NCBI GenBank assembly: GCA_951217055.1
Contig: OX578282.1
Coordinates: 42,708,329 to 42,772,328 of the forward strand
Reading direction: 5' to 3'
Length of the DNA: 64,000 nt
Origin: Gerris lacustris
Taxonomy: Eukaryota > Arthropoda > Insecta > Hemiptera > Gerridae
The notes under the pieces were generated by a model. That model saw only the letters and a program-made list of their open reading frames with translations, was not told the DNA's origin and ran no database searches. The first letter of the stretch is position 1. Each line of letters starts with the position of its first letter. Of the stretch, positions 11,256 through 24,069 are shown one piece after another. The translations under genes were made by a program, and so were the position numbers.

Positions 11256-12413
11256 TTTTTAGGGTTTTGTAGAAGATTAAGCATGCCCGTTATGTAATTA
11301 TGATTTTATTCTTCGATCTCAAGGGTCCGGGTTCGATCCCCCGGGGGGTCACAATGTTTTTCACCGGTAATAACGACTAGAAAAATTCATTTTTTCAGAC
11401 CATTTCCATCGCTTCACCATAAGGTATAACCATGAATTATTTCGAAATTTTAGGACCACCCGTTATATAGTGGTTGGGGAGGGGGGAAATTTTTGGGGTA
11501 TATTTTGACTTATAAAATTAATAAAGAATGAAAAATTTAAAAAAGCAAATATATATTTGAATCCTACTCTCCACCAGCTTTCATATGATACCCAACTCAA
11601 AATTTTAAAAAAATAAAATTTTTGGCGCACTTCAAATTTTCGTGCCCAAAATTGGCAATTTTTTAAAATTTGGGATGAACTCCCGGAATTTTCATCGCCT
11701 CACAATAAGGCATTAGCATGAATTATTTCGAAATTTTAGGACCAGCCGAAGTATAGTGGTTGGGGGGGGGAAAATTTTTTTTGGGTATATTTTGATTTTT
11801 TTACCCAATAAGGGATGCAAAATTTAAAAATGTATATATATCTTTGCGTCCTACTCTTCAGCAGCTTTCATTTGATACCCAACTCAAAATTTAAAAAAAA
11901 TAAAATTTTTGGCTCACTTCAAATTTTCGCGCCAAAAATTGGCAATTTTTTAAAATTTGTGATGAACTCCCGGAATTTTCATCGCCCCACAATAAGGCAT
12001 TAGCATGAATTATTTCAAAATTTTAGGACCAGCCGAAGTATAGTGGTTGGGGGGGGGAAAATTTTTTTTGGGTATATTTTGATTTTTTTACCCAATAAGG
12101 AATGCAAAATTTACAAAAGCATATATATATTTGCGTCCTACTCTTCAGCAGCTTTCATTTGATACCCCACACGAAAATAAAAAAAAATATACATTTTTGA
12201 GTTTACAACATGTTTGCGAATTGCGCATGCGCACATTTAATTTTGAACTTCTGTATATTTTTCCTGTGGTTGGGTCAAAAAGTTACACCAGTATTTCAAA
12301 TTTCAGCTCTATAGCTTAAACGGTTCGGGCCCTATGAACCAAAGAGCGACGGACAGACGGACACATCACCCTCGGCATAAGGGTTTTGAGAAGAATCTAC
12401 AAAACCCTAAAAA
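11256..12413. mobile_element. TIR element containing a 287-bp tandem repeat
   Basis: The left terminus TTTTTAGGGTTTTGTAGA (from 11256) is the reverse complement of the right terminus ending at 12413. The interior consists of about 2.6 tandem units of 286-288 bp, for example 'catgaattattt' at 11431, 11717 and 12005. It ends with a GACGGACAGACGGACACATC stretch before the right terminus. Near the left end, GGGTCCGGGTTCGATCCCCC (11324-11343) resembles a tRNA T arm. Open frames inside (11815-12003, 12131-12319) merely repeat the unit. Confidence 0.75.
11400..12175. repeat. Tandem repeat, unit about 287 bp, about 2.6 copies
   Basis: Successive units share ATTTTAGGACCA, a G-run after 'agtggttgg', TTTCATTTGATACCC and 'ggcaattttttaaaattt'. 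Units 2 and 3 differ from each other by few substitutions, while unit 1 is more diverged. Confidence 0.85.
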
Positions 12414-12998
12414 TTAAAATTTCAAAGTCAAATAACTTTTAAATGCAATTCGGTAGAAACATGTCTATCTTCGCTATCACATGGACTATACTATAATACA
12501 GTTTCTTTTTAGAGGTACTATGCGATTTTAAACTTACCAACTGTAATACTGTCATACAAAATTTTAAGGACTTTTGCCAAGTTATATTTATTTTAGAGTG
12601 TAAATATTTATCCTAAAAACCACAGTAACCCTAGAAAATGCCACATTTTGAAGTAAAAAGTTGTAGAACTTCTTCTTATTATGTTTGGCGCTAAAGCCCA
12701 GGGTGAGCCCTATGCCTATTATACTTTAAGCTTTAATGGCGGCTACCATGACTTTCTAATCCAGTGGTGATCTCTCCTTTTATAAGTTGTAAAACTATTA
12801 ATTAAAATTGGTTCCTGCTAAAATAAAAGGTGCTTGAATAAAAACCCACTTTTGAGGTATTTTGACCCCTCCTTTGGTACTTAAACTGTAGTATTAAGTT
12901 GATATGGTGTCAACATTCTGAATACAAGTCAAAGCAATCATAAAAATTTATTCCACACTTTTATAAATGCAATTTATCTCAAGTAAAGAAATTTTCAC

Positions 12999-13032
<34 letters not shown>

Positions 13033-13752
13033 TCGAAGGTAAAATCAATTACAAACTAATCGTCTAAAAAAGGTATTCAAATGACATTTTATCTTCATCA
13101 CGAAGTCCTTGTCATTCTTATTCTCACTTTTATAAATTCCCTTTTACAAATTCCACAACTTGTAACAAAAGTGTAAACATGCAATTACAATAATTAAAGT
13201 TATCTTCAACTCAAAGACGAATAGGAGAACTTTCATATTTTTATCTTGTCCAAAAATATCCTTGATTTAATTAAATAAGTTTAATTGCTCGTACGAAGGT
13301 TACAAAAACACTTTTATGTTTAAGGAATTTTATTCAATACATAAGTAAGGAGTTGAGAATGTAAAAATAATAAAATCGTGACAGACGAATACTTGAACAA
13401 TATGAATTTTTAAGTGGTATAATTCATTCTTTAGCATCTTATTATTTTTATTATACAATTATATATTTTTAAATTACACAAAAAATACATTTTTTTAATA
13501 AAATTGAACAAAAGTGGCATCTTAAATTTATAATACTCAATATCTATTATGAAAAATTGATTATCTTTATGAAAAGTTATCTTTCTATTTTAAAAAATAT
13601 GTTACAAAGTTTGTCCTGTTATTGGTAATACATATTTATTTTTTAACTATTTATTTTTTCTTATTAAAGTTTTAATAACGTTTTCTTCATGTAAAGTTAA
13701 GTTTACATGGAATAATGCAGAAAGGTTCTTGACCAATGTATCTTTATAGAGT
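12414..13752. other. AT-rich stretch with a 27-nt poly(A)
   Basis: The A-run at 13003-13029 may mark the 3' end of an old retroposon on the plus strand. The body upstream of it is not recognisable. Confidence 0.35.
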
Positions 13753-13966
13753 AAAGCCGGCTTTAAACCATTTTTGGCCATATTCAGTGCCGTTGATACG
13801 AGTAAAAATGTAAAAGAAATAGAGTAGTGTAGAAGTTAAGCCAAAGGTTCAAATCGACTTCATATTGTCAAATTTAAGGAGAAGAGACATTACTAGTGCC
13901 ACAAAGCCGGTTTTAAACCATTTTTGGCCATATTCAGTGCCAAGGTTTAAATCGACTTCATATTGA
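13753..13966. repeat. Local direct duplication
   Basis: A 39-bp block starting AAAGCCGG (13753-13791) recurs at 13903-13941 with one change. The following GGTTCAAATCGACTTCATAT also recurs, but with a different spacer, so the second copy has lost about 50 bp between the two blocks. Confidence 0.85.
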
Positions 13967-14289
13967 GTCTTTAAAATGTTTAATTTATTTTGTTGTATTT
14001 TTTTTGTAATTTTGTTTTTTAGTCTCCCATATTACGTCCTTACTGACAGCACCAGACTTAGATCATTTCAAGATGTAGGGATCTGGCACTTTACATATTT
14101 ACCAGAATTCAATTTACGAATTCAACAGAATTGCAGCCTATTTTGCTGCTGTTGCTCTTGATTTGTATTCCGGGTTATTACACAATCTAATAAAATGTAT
14201 GCTCTTAATAATTTCAAATTAAATAACTTAAAATAATGCTTACTAGAAATATATAAAACTATTTTAATGAAATATTTTATTAAAGGCAG

Positions 14290-14292
<3 letters not shown>

Positions 14293-14362
<70 letters not shown>
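14293..14362. repeat. (AT)n microsatellite, 70 bp
   Basis: Uninterrupted AT dinucleotide repeat. Confidence 0.97.
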
Positions 14363-14368
<6 letters not shown>

Positions 14369-14504
14369 AATAAACATTTAATTCGCTAAATAGGATGAAT
14401 TCTTTGATAGTAATTAGACTCAATAACTAGTAAATATTCCGGTTTCCAACCCAGAATTTACATTTTGAATCCTGCAACACCTGACTTGCTGGCCTTCAAC
14501 ACCT

Positions 14505-14516
14505 TTATATATATAC

Positions 14517-14567
<51 letters not shown>
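14505..14567. repeat. Compound (TA)/(CATA)/(TA) microsatellite
   Basis: TATATATA, then tandem 'cata', then a long AT run. It accounts for the Tyr/Ile open frames on both strands here. Confidence 0.95.
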
Positions 14568-14571
<4 letters not shown>

Positions 14572-16079
14572 ATTTATAATATACCGTACACCCGCATACT
14601 GGCACATAACATATGGCTTTTATATACGAAACTTTCACTCTGTTCCGGGCTTCACGTAATTTATAATCTTAAGGAGGGAAAGTAAATACATAAAATTTAT
14701 TACATATGTAAATATAATTATATTACTTACATGTTATACTAATATTGTTCGCATTATTTGGTAAATAAATAATATCGATGTTTCTAGACGTTATTTTAAT
14801 TTGGAAAATGTATACTAAATATATGCATAAAAGATCCGGGTACAAGTATTAGTCAGGCAAAATTATTATAGTAAGTCAGGTAGTAATTATTATAATAGTT
14901 CTTTAAGAGTTAGGTGCAATAATTTTAATCCTCCAGTCAGCTTGGGCAATTGTTGTCAGCCAATCTGTTTATGGTTTATTTAGTTTTCGTCCCCTATTTA
15001 AACAACTTAAGTACCTACAGCATAAAAAAGTATATTTATATTAAATTTTAGCTTTTCGAGATATGATCATACTGAACATGTATACCAGTATAAATTTCTT
15101 TGAAATCGGTAGACGCGTCTCCTCTGACGACAAACATATTTTGATGTAAATTTTTTTTTTTTTTTTTAGAATTTATTAGTTAAAGGTGCTCTCTTAAATG
15201 ATTTAATTCTATAAATTAAATTTTAAAATTATGTAGTATATTGAAGAAAAGAAACAGCTTTTTCTTGATACGTTAAAAAAACTTAAAAATTCAATAATTT
15301 TACTTACGTAAGTTTATTCAGGATTAAAGGAAAAGTTGCAAATATCCAATTTGGCAGGACTACCAGTCATAAATTAACCCTGAAAAGACGTTTTATTAAC
15401 AATCAAAAGTGAACACCTCATGAATATCCAATTAAAGAAAGCAATATTACTTTACCCCATTACAATATATCGATTTGATATACGACTCTCTCTTTAAGTA
15501 CGTGAAAGTATGGATATGTCCCAAGCTGAGTGCAAATATTGGATTATACTAGTAGGAAGTTCAATTATTTGAATGTCTTATAAGTTACGAATGATGTCAT
15601 ACATTTCATGCTACAACTTTAAAAAATTAGTTTATAACCAAGTAGAAAATTAATTTGAGGAATTTACTTTTTTATTTTTTAATAAAGTAAATGATCTTAA
15701 AAACATTGAAAGTAACGCGCATTTATTTAACTTAATAATAATTAATCATATTACGCTCTTGTAAATAATCATTTAATGAGGTGAATTATTTCACGCTTCG
15801 GTATGTTTTTTCTCAGATAAAAAAAAAAAAAAAAATGTATAAGTTTGTAGGATTTTGATCATTAATCATGAACTGTGTGTCAAGTTAAAATTGCAATTAT
15901 CTGTGACTACCGAAGTAGAAAGTTGAAAAATAAAAACATTTCCGGTGAGAAAATGATTATGTACGGTGAATTTGTATTTCTTAACAAGTAATTTTAATAA
16001 CTATAATTTTTTTTCATTAGGGGCGTTGTAAGTGCCGATTTAGTGAATAATTTCTTGTAAAAATGTCTTACTAACTTAC
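14568..16079. other. AT-rich stretch
   Basis: A short phrase at about 15060-15115 ('gatatgatcatactgaacatgtat') resembles part of family B at 60405-60430. No gene was supported. Confidence 0.35.
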
Positions 16080-16710
16080 TCATTGGCACTAAGGTCCTGT
16101 AAGAACTCAGTCCTCCTTAATTTTTCTCCATTACCTTGGTTGTAGTTCATTGCCAGCATCCTCCACCCTTTGTCTCTCATCTAATCTACGTCTTCCGAGC
16201 TATTTCGTGCGGGATATGAATCTCCTCATTGCCCACCTGGGTTCCTATTTATAAATATTCTTTAAAATCACGTTAAGTTCATCTTTTCAACATGGCCAAA
16301 CATGCCTTGCTTCCTTTTTCACAAAGGATACCAGATCAGGTTCCATATTGCCACTATTTTGGCATTCCTTTTGATTATCCTCTGACCTGCTTCCTTTATT
16401 GGGATGTACATCTATTGTAAAGCCTTTCTTTCCCAAGTAAGAATGGCTTAGTAGTAGTAAGGTACGGGAAGGATGAACCACTTGTTCGAACCTAGCAATT
16501 AGACCTTCATTCGGGCCCTTTTTACTAGCCCCGTGGTAGAGTTCCAGCCACTTCACACCATCTGCTGTACATTGTACCGCCGAAGCGAGTATGATGTGAT
16601 CATTAGTGAGCCATGTGAACCCCGACCTCCTGATCCATTGAAGGCTGAGCAGACATGGTTTAACCCACACGGCTACGCTAGCTCCATTCAGGAGAATGCC
16701 TTAACTTCAG
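16080..16710 (-). repeat. tRNA-derived SINE-like element
   Basis: Reading the minus strand from about 16700, TAGCGTAGCCGTGTGGGTTA resembles box A of a tRNA-Leu/Ser-type gene (compare the tRNA motif GGCCGAGTGGTTAA). About 50 nt later GGTCGGGGTTCACATGGC resembles box B. The body then carries a 127-codon frame (16287-16670). The frame is unusually long for this window and the base composition is GC-richer, but the translation has no domain I know. Box A/box B spacing argues for a retroposon, with the frame being incidental. Confidence 0.45.
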
Positions 16711-19469
16711 ATAATTGGAGAAATCCCTCAGTCGTTTGATAAGAGCACTCATCTAGATTCCTAGGGTCCATGGTGATTCCAAGCGGCGTTGTGCATTTTT
16801 ATCCGTCTGTCATGAATTAAAGATGGAGTCTCCCAAGATTTAGGTATACTGTGATAAACACCCTCTTTATATTGCTTTCATTAAAACAGCTTTCAAACTG
16901 TCAAGGAGAAGAAACTAGAAGCAATGCCTAATGGTTGTCTTATTCAGATGCACTGATTCATGCTTTGAAAATCTAATAGGATTATTATTAATATCATTAA
17001 TATTAAGTTCTTCCATTTTACTTTCTTCACAATTATTATCCTGTTTAATTAGGAAAAATAACAAAATAATTAACTTAAATATAAGGTAAATAACAGTTCA
17101 TTATGCTACATTTAAAACAATTATTATATGTAATTGATTACGGCATTATACAGATATTATCATAACTCTGTGTTATAAATATGTTATCTAATATTCATAA
17201 GAAACAAATTACTTGTATTTATTATTACTTGTATACTCTTGTGAAGCAGGAAAGTAAATTGTTATGTACTTTTCCTTGATAGTAAGAGCTTGTATAGGCG
17301 ATCTGCCAATGATTTTATAATAATCAAGGGGGATTTTATATATCATTATTAACCCAATTCGATCCGACATGAAATACTTGCAGTGTGTATGTAAATGGTT
17401 CATTATTATAAGTGCATAAAGTAATAAGCATACCAGTGTGGGAGAAGTGCATTTTATAATGGATTAATGCATAAGTGACCTAATTTGAAATGTACAATGA
17501 CATTTAACTGCATTCCTGTTTCAAAACTTAAAAATCATTTGACTTTATTTAAGCAATAGTTGAAACAAAATTATTTCTCAGAAATTTTGTCCTCAGGATC
17601 ATAAAAATCACTAACTAATACTATACTATAATTTTAACTACTACTACTACTACTACTATAATTTTAATACTATAATTTTGTAATCAGGATAATTAAAATC
17701 ACATTGTCCGCTAAAATGGATGGGATTTGGATAGACCATTTTTAACAACTAATGGTTAAGCTGTGTCCGACGAATTTAGCCGACCACTTATTCTTAAAAG
17801 ACACCAAAACATTATCTTATACACACAATTCTAGCTTGATGTTAGCCATTTTTTTACATGCTATCTCCTGGACATTACCTTGTTTTGGTATTCACAAATA
17901 TGTCAAAGAAAATATAATGGTGGCTTAATATTCGATGTTTTAAAAATATAAATAAGTGATTTTAATAAAGTGCGCAAGTGTGCAAAATGGTGTTGAATCA
18001 ATAGATAATAAGTGGTTTTAAAATGTGGCACACGTAAAGCCTAAAATACAATTGAAAGATTTCAATGAACTTTTATAATTATTGTTTTCATTCGAAATTT
18101 TTACCATTTTATTTTACCTTTTATACCATTTTTCCTTACGCATTATTGTGTTTTAACACTTATTCATTGTCTATTTCTTGCCATTCTTCTTACTGCTACA
18201 AGTCAGTGATTTAGGTGCGAAGAAACCCGATCCTAAATTTGAATGTCACAATATAAGAAACAAGAATTATTAAGTTTACTCCTACTTTCTTCTGCTTGAC
18301 TCATTAAAGCTATTTTAATTAAAGCTTTAAGAAGAGATGGTTTATCACCAGCATGCCTAAATAGACTCCACTCTTTAATTTTACTTTTTCAGCTAATAAT
18401 TTCTTTTCACAAATACCTACATATATAGAATTATTCTTGAGAAAACACCATGATAATATCCTCTCTAGATAACCAACTACATATAAACTATTAACGAAAA
18501 AGCTTCTTGACCATCTCATTATGCAATGCATAACTACGTGAATGAATACATTAATAACCATTCATGACCTCCGCCTTTTCACTAAATTAAATATAAAGAA
18601 ATAAGCATAAAGATTAATCTAAAGCTCTTATATAGACTTGATGGAGGAAAAAGTCACTTTCATATTCGGTCAGGTTTCAACTCTTTAAGAGGATTTGCGT
18701 CTTCCATAGAATTTTAGTAGGGAATTTAAAAGATAATTTCTATGCATAAAGGGGAATAACATTTTTGCTTTATATATGTATATATATATATATATATTAT
18801 GTGTGTGTGTGTATGTGCTTAGTTTTGAAGAGTATATTAGAGTTCTTAAAGTTGAAGATGATACAACATAGAAAGATATTTTCACTTTTTATACTAAACA
18901 TCGTTAAGGTAATAATTCATTATATAAAGCCTCCCAGCAGATGAAACGTTCCTGCGTTACTTCCGGCTCTCTTACAGTTTAATGCCGTGAAATATTTAAA
19001 TTTAACGTTTGGATGTAAATTATTTTAATTCTATACAGCAAATAAATAATATTATATATATTTTACAACGTGTCTTTTCTTTGAATAAAATATTATTTTT
19101 TGTAAATATAAAAACGTAATTTACATAATTATTTGTGTCGGGAATTAAGTGAAATATGTATAAAATTTTAAATATTTACTATTATATTTACTATTTTGTT
19201 CCAAACCTTTAAAATGACATATTATGTAGAGTTGTGTAAGTCTTTTTCACAATTTTCGAGGTTACTGACGCATTTATTTAAAAACAAAATAGTTTTCCAA
19301 TTGGTGTATGACATTCTTCCTCACGTCTTAATGAATTGTTTGATTTTACGACCCATTGTCTAATTTATTTATCCCCCCCTCCTTTTTAAATCATTCAAAA
19401 TTGATTAATTTTTTTATGTGAATAAAAGTATCAATTTATTATTATTTACGTGTATTGTGCTCAGAACGT
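16711..19469. other. AT-rich stretch with small microsatellites
   Basis: Holds a short (CTA)n run near 17638-17658 and, at about 18774-18812, a (TA)n tract followed by (TG)n. Several 60-80-codon frames on the minus strand look like chance frames. Confidence 0.4.
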
Positions 19470-19675
19470 TGAAATTAATATGATACCATCTACCATCTAT
19501 TGACTAATTATAACCTACCATCTAAAATCCATAAAAATAGAACGGAGTAGTTTTTAGGATAATTTATGTTGGTTCGCAAAAATGTTAGGCAGGTCTAGAC
19601 AGAAACTAGACCAAAATTATTCCCTTAGGTCTAAAATGGATTTCTGTCTAAGAATTTTTGAATTCGGAGACTTAA
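19470..19675 (-). repeat. Family A internal fragment
   Basis: Carries 'ttggttcgcaaaaatgtt', 'agacagaaact', 'gtctaaaatggatttctgtct' and 'gaattcggag' in the order seen at 35880-35970 and 27130-27790. The terminal hairpin is missing. Confidence 0.55.
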
Positions 19676-19964
19676 AAAAATGTTCTTCTTTTAATTTTAA
19701 TTGACAAGCAAAATATAGATGGATAATAAAGAACAATCTTATATATTTTAATATTTTTTATTTTTACCTTCATATCTTTATCTTCAAACTTTTGAATTTT
19801 TGTATCTTCCATAAATAAATTTCTAGTTTTTTTTTTTTTTTGCCTCCAACCAATTTTCATTATTATTTCGCTTATCAGTATAATGTAAAATCACTAATGT
19901 GAATACCCATGTAAGGTTTAAGGTAACTAATTTTCTATTGCCCCTGTGGAGACTGTTTATTGTC

Positions 19965-20075
19965 GATAGAAATATATATTTAGGAATATATATTATCATA
20001 TTATGATTGGTTATTTTGACTGAGATTTTGTGGTACCACTTCATATTTATGGCTAGAGAGGTATAAAAAGTAACA
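19965..20075 (-). repeat. Dispersed repeat shared with 45405-45560
   Basis: The segment TTTTGACTGAGATTTTGTGG, then 'accacttcata..tatggctagagaggt', is the near reverse complement of a segment at about 45520-45560. The other end resembles 45410-45435. The unit is partly palindromic. Confidence 0.5.
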
Positions 20076-20453
20076 CAACATAAGCGTTTCGACATTTACA
20101 TCATCTTCAGTGTAAGTGTTAGCATAGTGAGTGAAAGACTAGTACGATATATATTTACTTTACAAGCTTATATTTGACTTAAAATAACAGTACAAAGTGG
20201 GGGTAGAATAGGGCTATGGAAGGATTAAGGAACCAGTAAGGGATATCAACTGCTTAAAGCTAAACAATATTATCATTATTTTACTATACCTAAATTATAT
20301 GCACCTTATAACTAATATACGTTATTTCACAAAATTATTTGTTATAATATGATAATTATTATCATAGCCATAGTATCAAATCAAAAATAATATTATTACA
20401 TACATTACTTACTAATTTCATGTTTCCTAATTTGGGTAAGATATCCACTTTTA

Positions 20454-20664
20454 CAGTAAGATTTACTAAATTTTTGACTTTTGACACTCAGATTAGCAAC
20501 CTATATGATGAATGCCACTAGGCCTGTAGGAGGGGTGGGGACGGTGACATTTTTGTTTGCCTATAGTTGGCCCGACCTTTTAAAATTCAAAATCCTAACT
20601 TCTCATTGGCTCACGACGGATTTTCCCGTGCTGTCAAAAGTCAAACCTTTAGTAAATCTTACTG
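20454..20664. mobile_element. Tc1/mariner-like MITE, 211 bp, TA target duplication
   Basis: The left end CAGTAAGATTTACTAAA followed by GACTTTTGACA is mirrored at the right end with two mismatches over about 33 bp. A TA dinucleotide flanks each side (20452-20453 and 20665-20666), the target-duplication signature of the Tc1/mariner superfamily. The interior is GC-richer. An 83-codon plus frame (20481-20732) crosses the right end and is not a transposase. Confidence 0.85.
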
Positions 20665-20666
20665 TA

Positions 20667-21973
20667 GTTAGTGTCTTTAGTGGTTACTTTTTGGTGGTTT
20701 TATTTTATACAGATTTTGATTATTTATTTTAGAGGTACATGTATTAATTTTAAATTGTGTATAACAGTATAATAAATACTGTGGTTGAAGTAATAATTAT
20801 AACACATTTTTAAAAAAAAAATACAACAGAAAAACCTTAACCTACTTATTATTTTTATTATTTAAGCAATTTAAAGTATTAATGTTGTCTTGAAAAGAAG
20901 GGTCGTAACAGGGGTAACATTAAAAATTACAATCGAGATATAGAATTAGCTTTTAATTATTTTTATCTTTGTTCATTGCAAAACTCAGGTACTATCTCTT
21001 CATCTATCTGAAGTTGTTTTTTTTTTGCAAAATAGCAACTATAACTTCTTAATAGTTATTTCTGTTATTACTTTTTAAAGTTATATCAGAAATAATATTT
21101 TCATTCGTTGTTCTTGAGTTTTCTAATTTACTGTTTTTGATTGCTCAAACGTTATTGACGGCACATTATTATGGCTCATATTTCATCATCTATAAGTGTA
21201 TGGAAAGTGCGTGGTATTTGGGATTACTCAAAATTTTGACTGGATTCTTCGTAGACAATATAAGTTAGATTGTTGTTCTTGTTTTTATTTTTAACAATAT
21301 CTTTATTGAACCTTATGAATTGGTATCGTGTAGTGTTAATATTGGTTTCGTGACAAAGAAATACAAAAAATAAAATAAAATAATCTAATCGAAAGTCAAA
21401 GTTCAGAAGATAATAATAATAATAATGGACAATACAGGTTAAAATAATAAGATACTTGTCCCTCCATATTTATTTTAAATTACAGTTTATAAGTCTAAAA
21501 ATATTATACGATAACATAAAACTGATCGATTCACTGGAGATCTGTAACATTTGTTTCTTTCATCAGCAGTAATTTAAGATACAAGATAGTACGGATACGA
21601 AAGTTGAAATTATCAAACACTTCAATAACTTAGTATACTATATTTATTATTCAAGGTAGGTCAGGAAGGTGGACAAAATGATTTTTTCTTACATCGACAT
21701 ATCTGCGTCGAATTTCAAAGATATTAGACTTGTTTATCACTGGTTACCTCATAGAGTTAATGTGTAATGTGACCGATCACACCTGTAATGACTCAAAACA
21801 CTATTTATACGAGAATATTGAATTGGACGCGAAATTAATTTTACGAGTGTTATATTGGTGTTTCGAGAAACTGGACACTCATTTAGATTAAACAAGTTTA
21901 TTAATTAAAAATAGAACATAAGGAAACGACATATTACACATTGTTGGATCGGCTTTGCCGCCATTCCATGAAA
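20667..21973. other. AT-rich stretch
   Basis: No gene or repeat structure was recognised beyond short A/T runs. Confidence 0.35.
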
Positions 21974-22043
21974 AGACTTTTTTTCTAAAAAAACTTGAGG
22001 TTACAGCTAGGTTACACTGTTAGCAGTGTTGCTTCTATAACAC

Positions 22044-22084
<41 letters not shown>

Positions 22085-22359
22085 CAAGAAAAGTTTAGAA
22101 ACATATGAAAAAATTAAAATATATTATTACACTTTTAACTGAGCAAGTTTAGAAAAGTTTAACGAAACATATAAAAAAATTAAAAAATAATATTCTTTAC
22201 AAGGTATAAGTTCTTTAACATAAATATAAGTAATAACATTCTTTACAAGGTATAAGTTTTTTTAACATGAGTATAAGTAATAACATATTCAGACTTTTTT
22301 TCTAAAAAAACTTGAGGTTACAGCTAGGTTACACTGTTAGCAGTGTTGCTTCTATAACA
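21974..22359 (-). mobile_element. Poly(T)-bearing insertion flanked by identical 69-bp direct repeats
   Basis: A 69-bp sequence (AGACTTTTTTTCTAAAAAAA...) at 21974-22042 is repeated without change at 22291-22359. The 248 bp between them begins with a 34-nt T-run (22048-22081). It ends with two tandem, imperfect copies of a roughly 50-bp unit ('ttctttacaaggtataagtt'). Read on the minus strand this is a body with a 3' poly(A) tail between target-site-like duplications, as for a 5'-truncated LINE or SINE, though 69 bp is long for such a duplication. A non-retroposon duplication is the alternative. Confidence 0.65.
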
Positions 22360-23558
22360 ACGAGTGCGAGGAATAGTTAAAAATAAATAAAAATTAAAAG
22401 ACACTTAGACAGAGACTTAGGATTTTAAAAGTTTGTTTGTCTAACGATAAAAATATTGACCGATAGAACGAAATTCGGCACACAAGTGCACTTCAGCATT
22501 TGTGACAACTTGAAAGCGTGTGCGCAATTGTCACTCTTGAAATGTTTAAAATGGCGGCCAATATAAAATATATGTTTAAACTTGATTAAGCTTTAAAGAG
22601 TACCTGAAAAAGTGATATAGTATCGGATAAAGTACCTGATAGCCATCGACATCCTGATCCTGTCACACAATGTAGTTGAAAGTAGTTTACTAAGATGATT
22701 TTTCATCAAACCATCAAAATCTGAACACGCCCTCTGCTTGAAGGTTTAACTTTGAAGATTTTAGTAGATAGTGGATAGATCCAGCACGACTCGAGGGAGT
22801 TAGCTAACACTACCTATGATTTTGAAAAAGAAAAAGAAAAAAATGCCATCTACTAATCCAATGTTTTATGGCCGATACACACCCGAAGGAACTGCAATTT
22901 TTCAAAATATAAAAAAAAATCTTCTAACCACATTTCTTACCTACCATATAACACGTTTCCGCTCTTTATCACTTCTAGTAGAAACCCATTACACTATTTC
23001 AGGAAAGGTATAAAAACACTAGTGGGGGAATAAGTTTACAAAAGTTCTTTAGTATACTACTAGTCACTAAAATCACTTTTAAACGAAAACAAATCGACTG
23101 AGTAAAGTGACCGTAAAATAAGTTTAAAATCGATAACTGCAGTAAGTTTTGATAGATAGGCTGCATTATGGTCAATTTGTAAACCATTATAAATTCCAAA
23201 GATGAGTGTAATTTTTAACAATTCATATTATTTTCACCTTTATAAAAAAAGTAGAAATATTCAATTCAACAGTGTTTTATTTCCACTTCTTTAATAGAAA
23301 GATAAAATGCATCTTCTTATAAAGAGAATAAAGAAGAGGAAAATGCGCGAGTAAATAATCTAATAAATAGATCAATAATAAACTTTTTTTTATAATAAAC
23401 TAACCGGATTAAAAATCTGAATAGTGTTCTTAAATGAAAATTCGTGATATAAATGATAAATAAAGGTGTATTTATACTATTTTATAGATATTTTGCATGA
23501 TCTGAATCTGGGAGTAAGTCCTCTTGTTTAAGGGTAGCATAATGCGTTCCAAAGGCCG
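22360..23558. other. AT-rich stretch
   Basis: Short chance frames on both strands (22816-23013, 22999-23199). No repeat was recognised. Confidence 0.35.
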
Positions 23559-24069
23559 CAGTAGCGATCCTAGGTCAATAGTTCTGGGGGGGCTAAAGCC
23601 CCCCATGTCTTGTGGGTTTAGTATACATTTTAATGTACCAGGAAGCAACACATTTATATATTATATGTATGTTGTTACAGTCCTTTCCGGTGACAATCCT
23701 ATGCAGTGGCGTATCCAGCGGCAAAGTCTGGGGGGGGGGGGGGGTATTCGTGTACAACTAATAAACAAAAAACATCTCGGCGGCCAAGTAACAACAACTG
23801 TGTTTAGAACGGATTCGTTAGAAATGTAATGCTGATGCTTACTGCAGTACAATAGCTTACTGTAAGTCATGGGCGTCGTCTGCAGTTAATTAATGAGGGG
23901 GGGGGGGGGGGTCCAGGGGTACACCCCAGGAAAATTTTTGAAATATGACCCCTCAAAACAGCGCTTTTATGCATTTCTGAGGGGAAATTGATAATTTGAA
24001 TCCTGGGGGGGCCAATTTGGTTTCTGGGGGGGCTCAAGCCCCCTTAGCCTCCCCCTAGGATCGCCACTG
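23559..24069. mobile_element. hAT-like non-autonomous element with G-runs
   Basis: The left end CAGTAGCGATCCTAGG and the reverse complement of the right end, CAGTGGCGATCCTAGG, differ at one base. CAGTGGCG-type termini followed by G-rich subterminal sequence are typical of hAT non-autonomous elements. CCAAAGG occurs just outside both ends, offset by 3 bp on the left, so it may be a remnant of the target duplication. A second CAGTGGCGTATCCAGCGG start at 23704 plus 15-nt G-runs at 23730-23744 and 23897-23911 suggests a nested related element. Confidence 0.65.

Noticed and set aside
11324..11343. tRNA gene suggested by a perfect T-arm-like sequence
   Set aside because: No acceptor stem, D arm or anticodon arm can be formed; it lies inside a TIR element.
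23524..23829. 101-codon plus frame
   Set aside because: Spans the hAT-like element and a G-run; no transposase motif.
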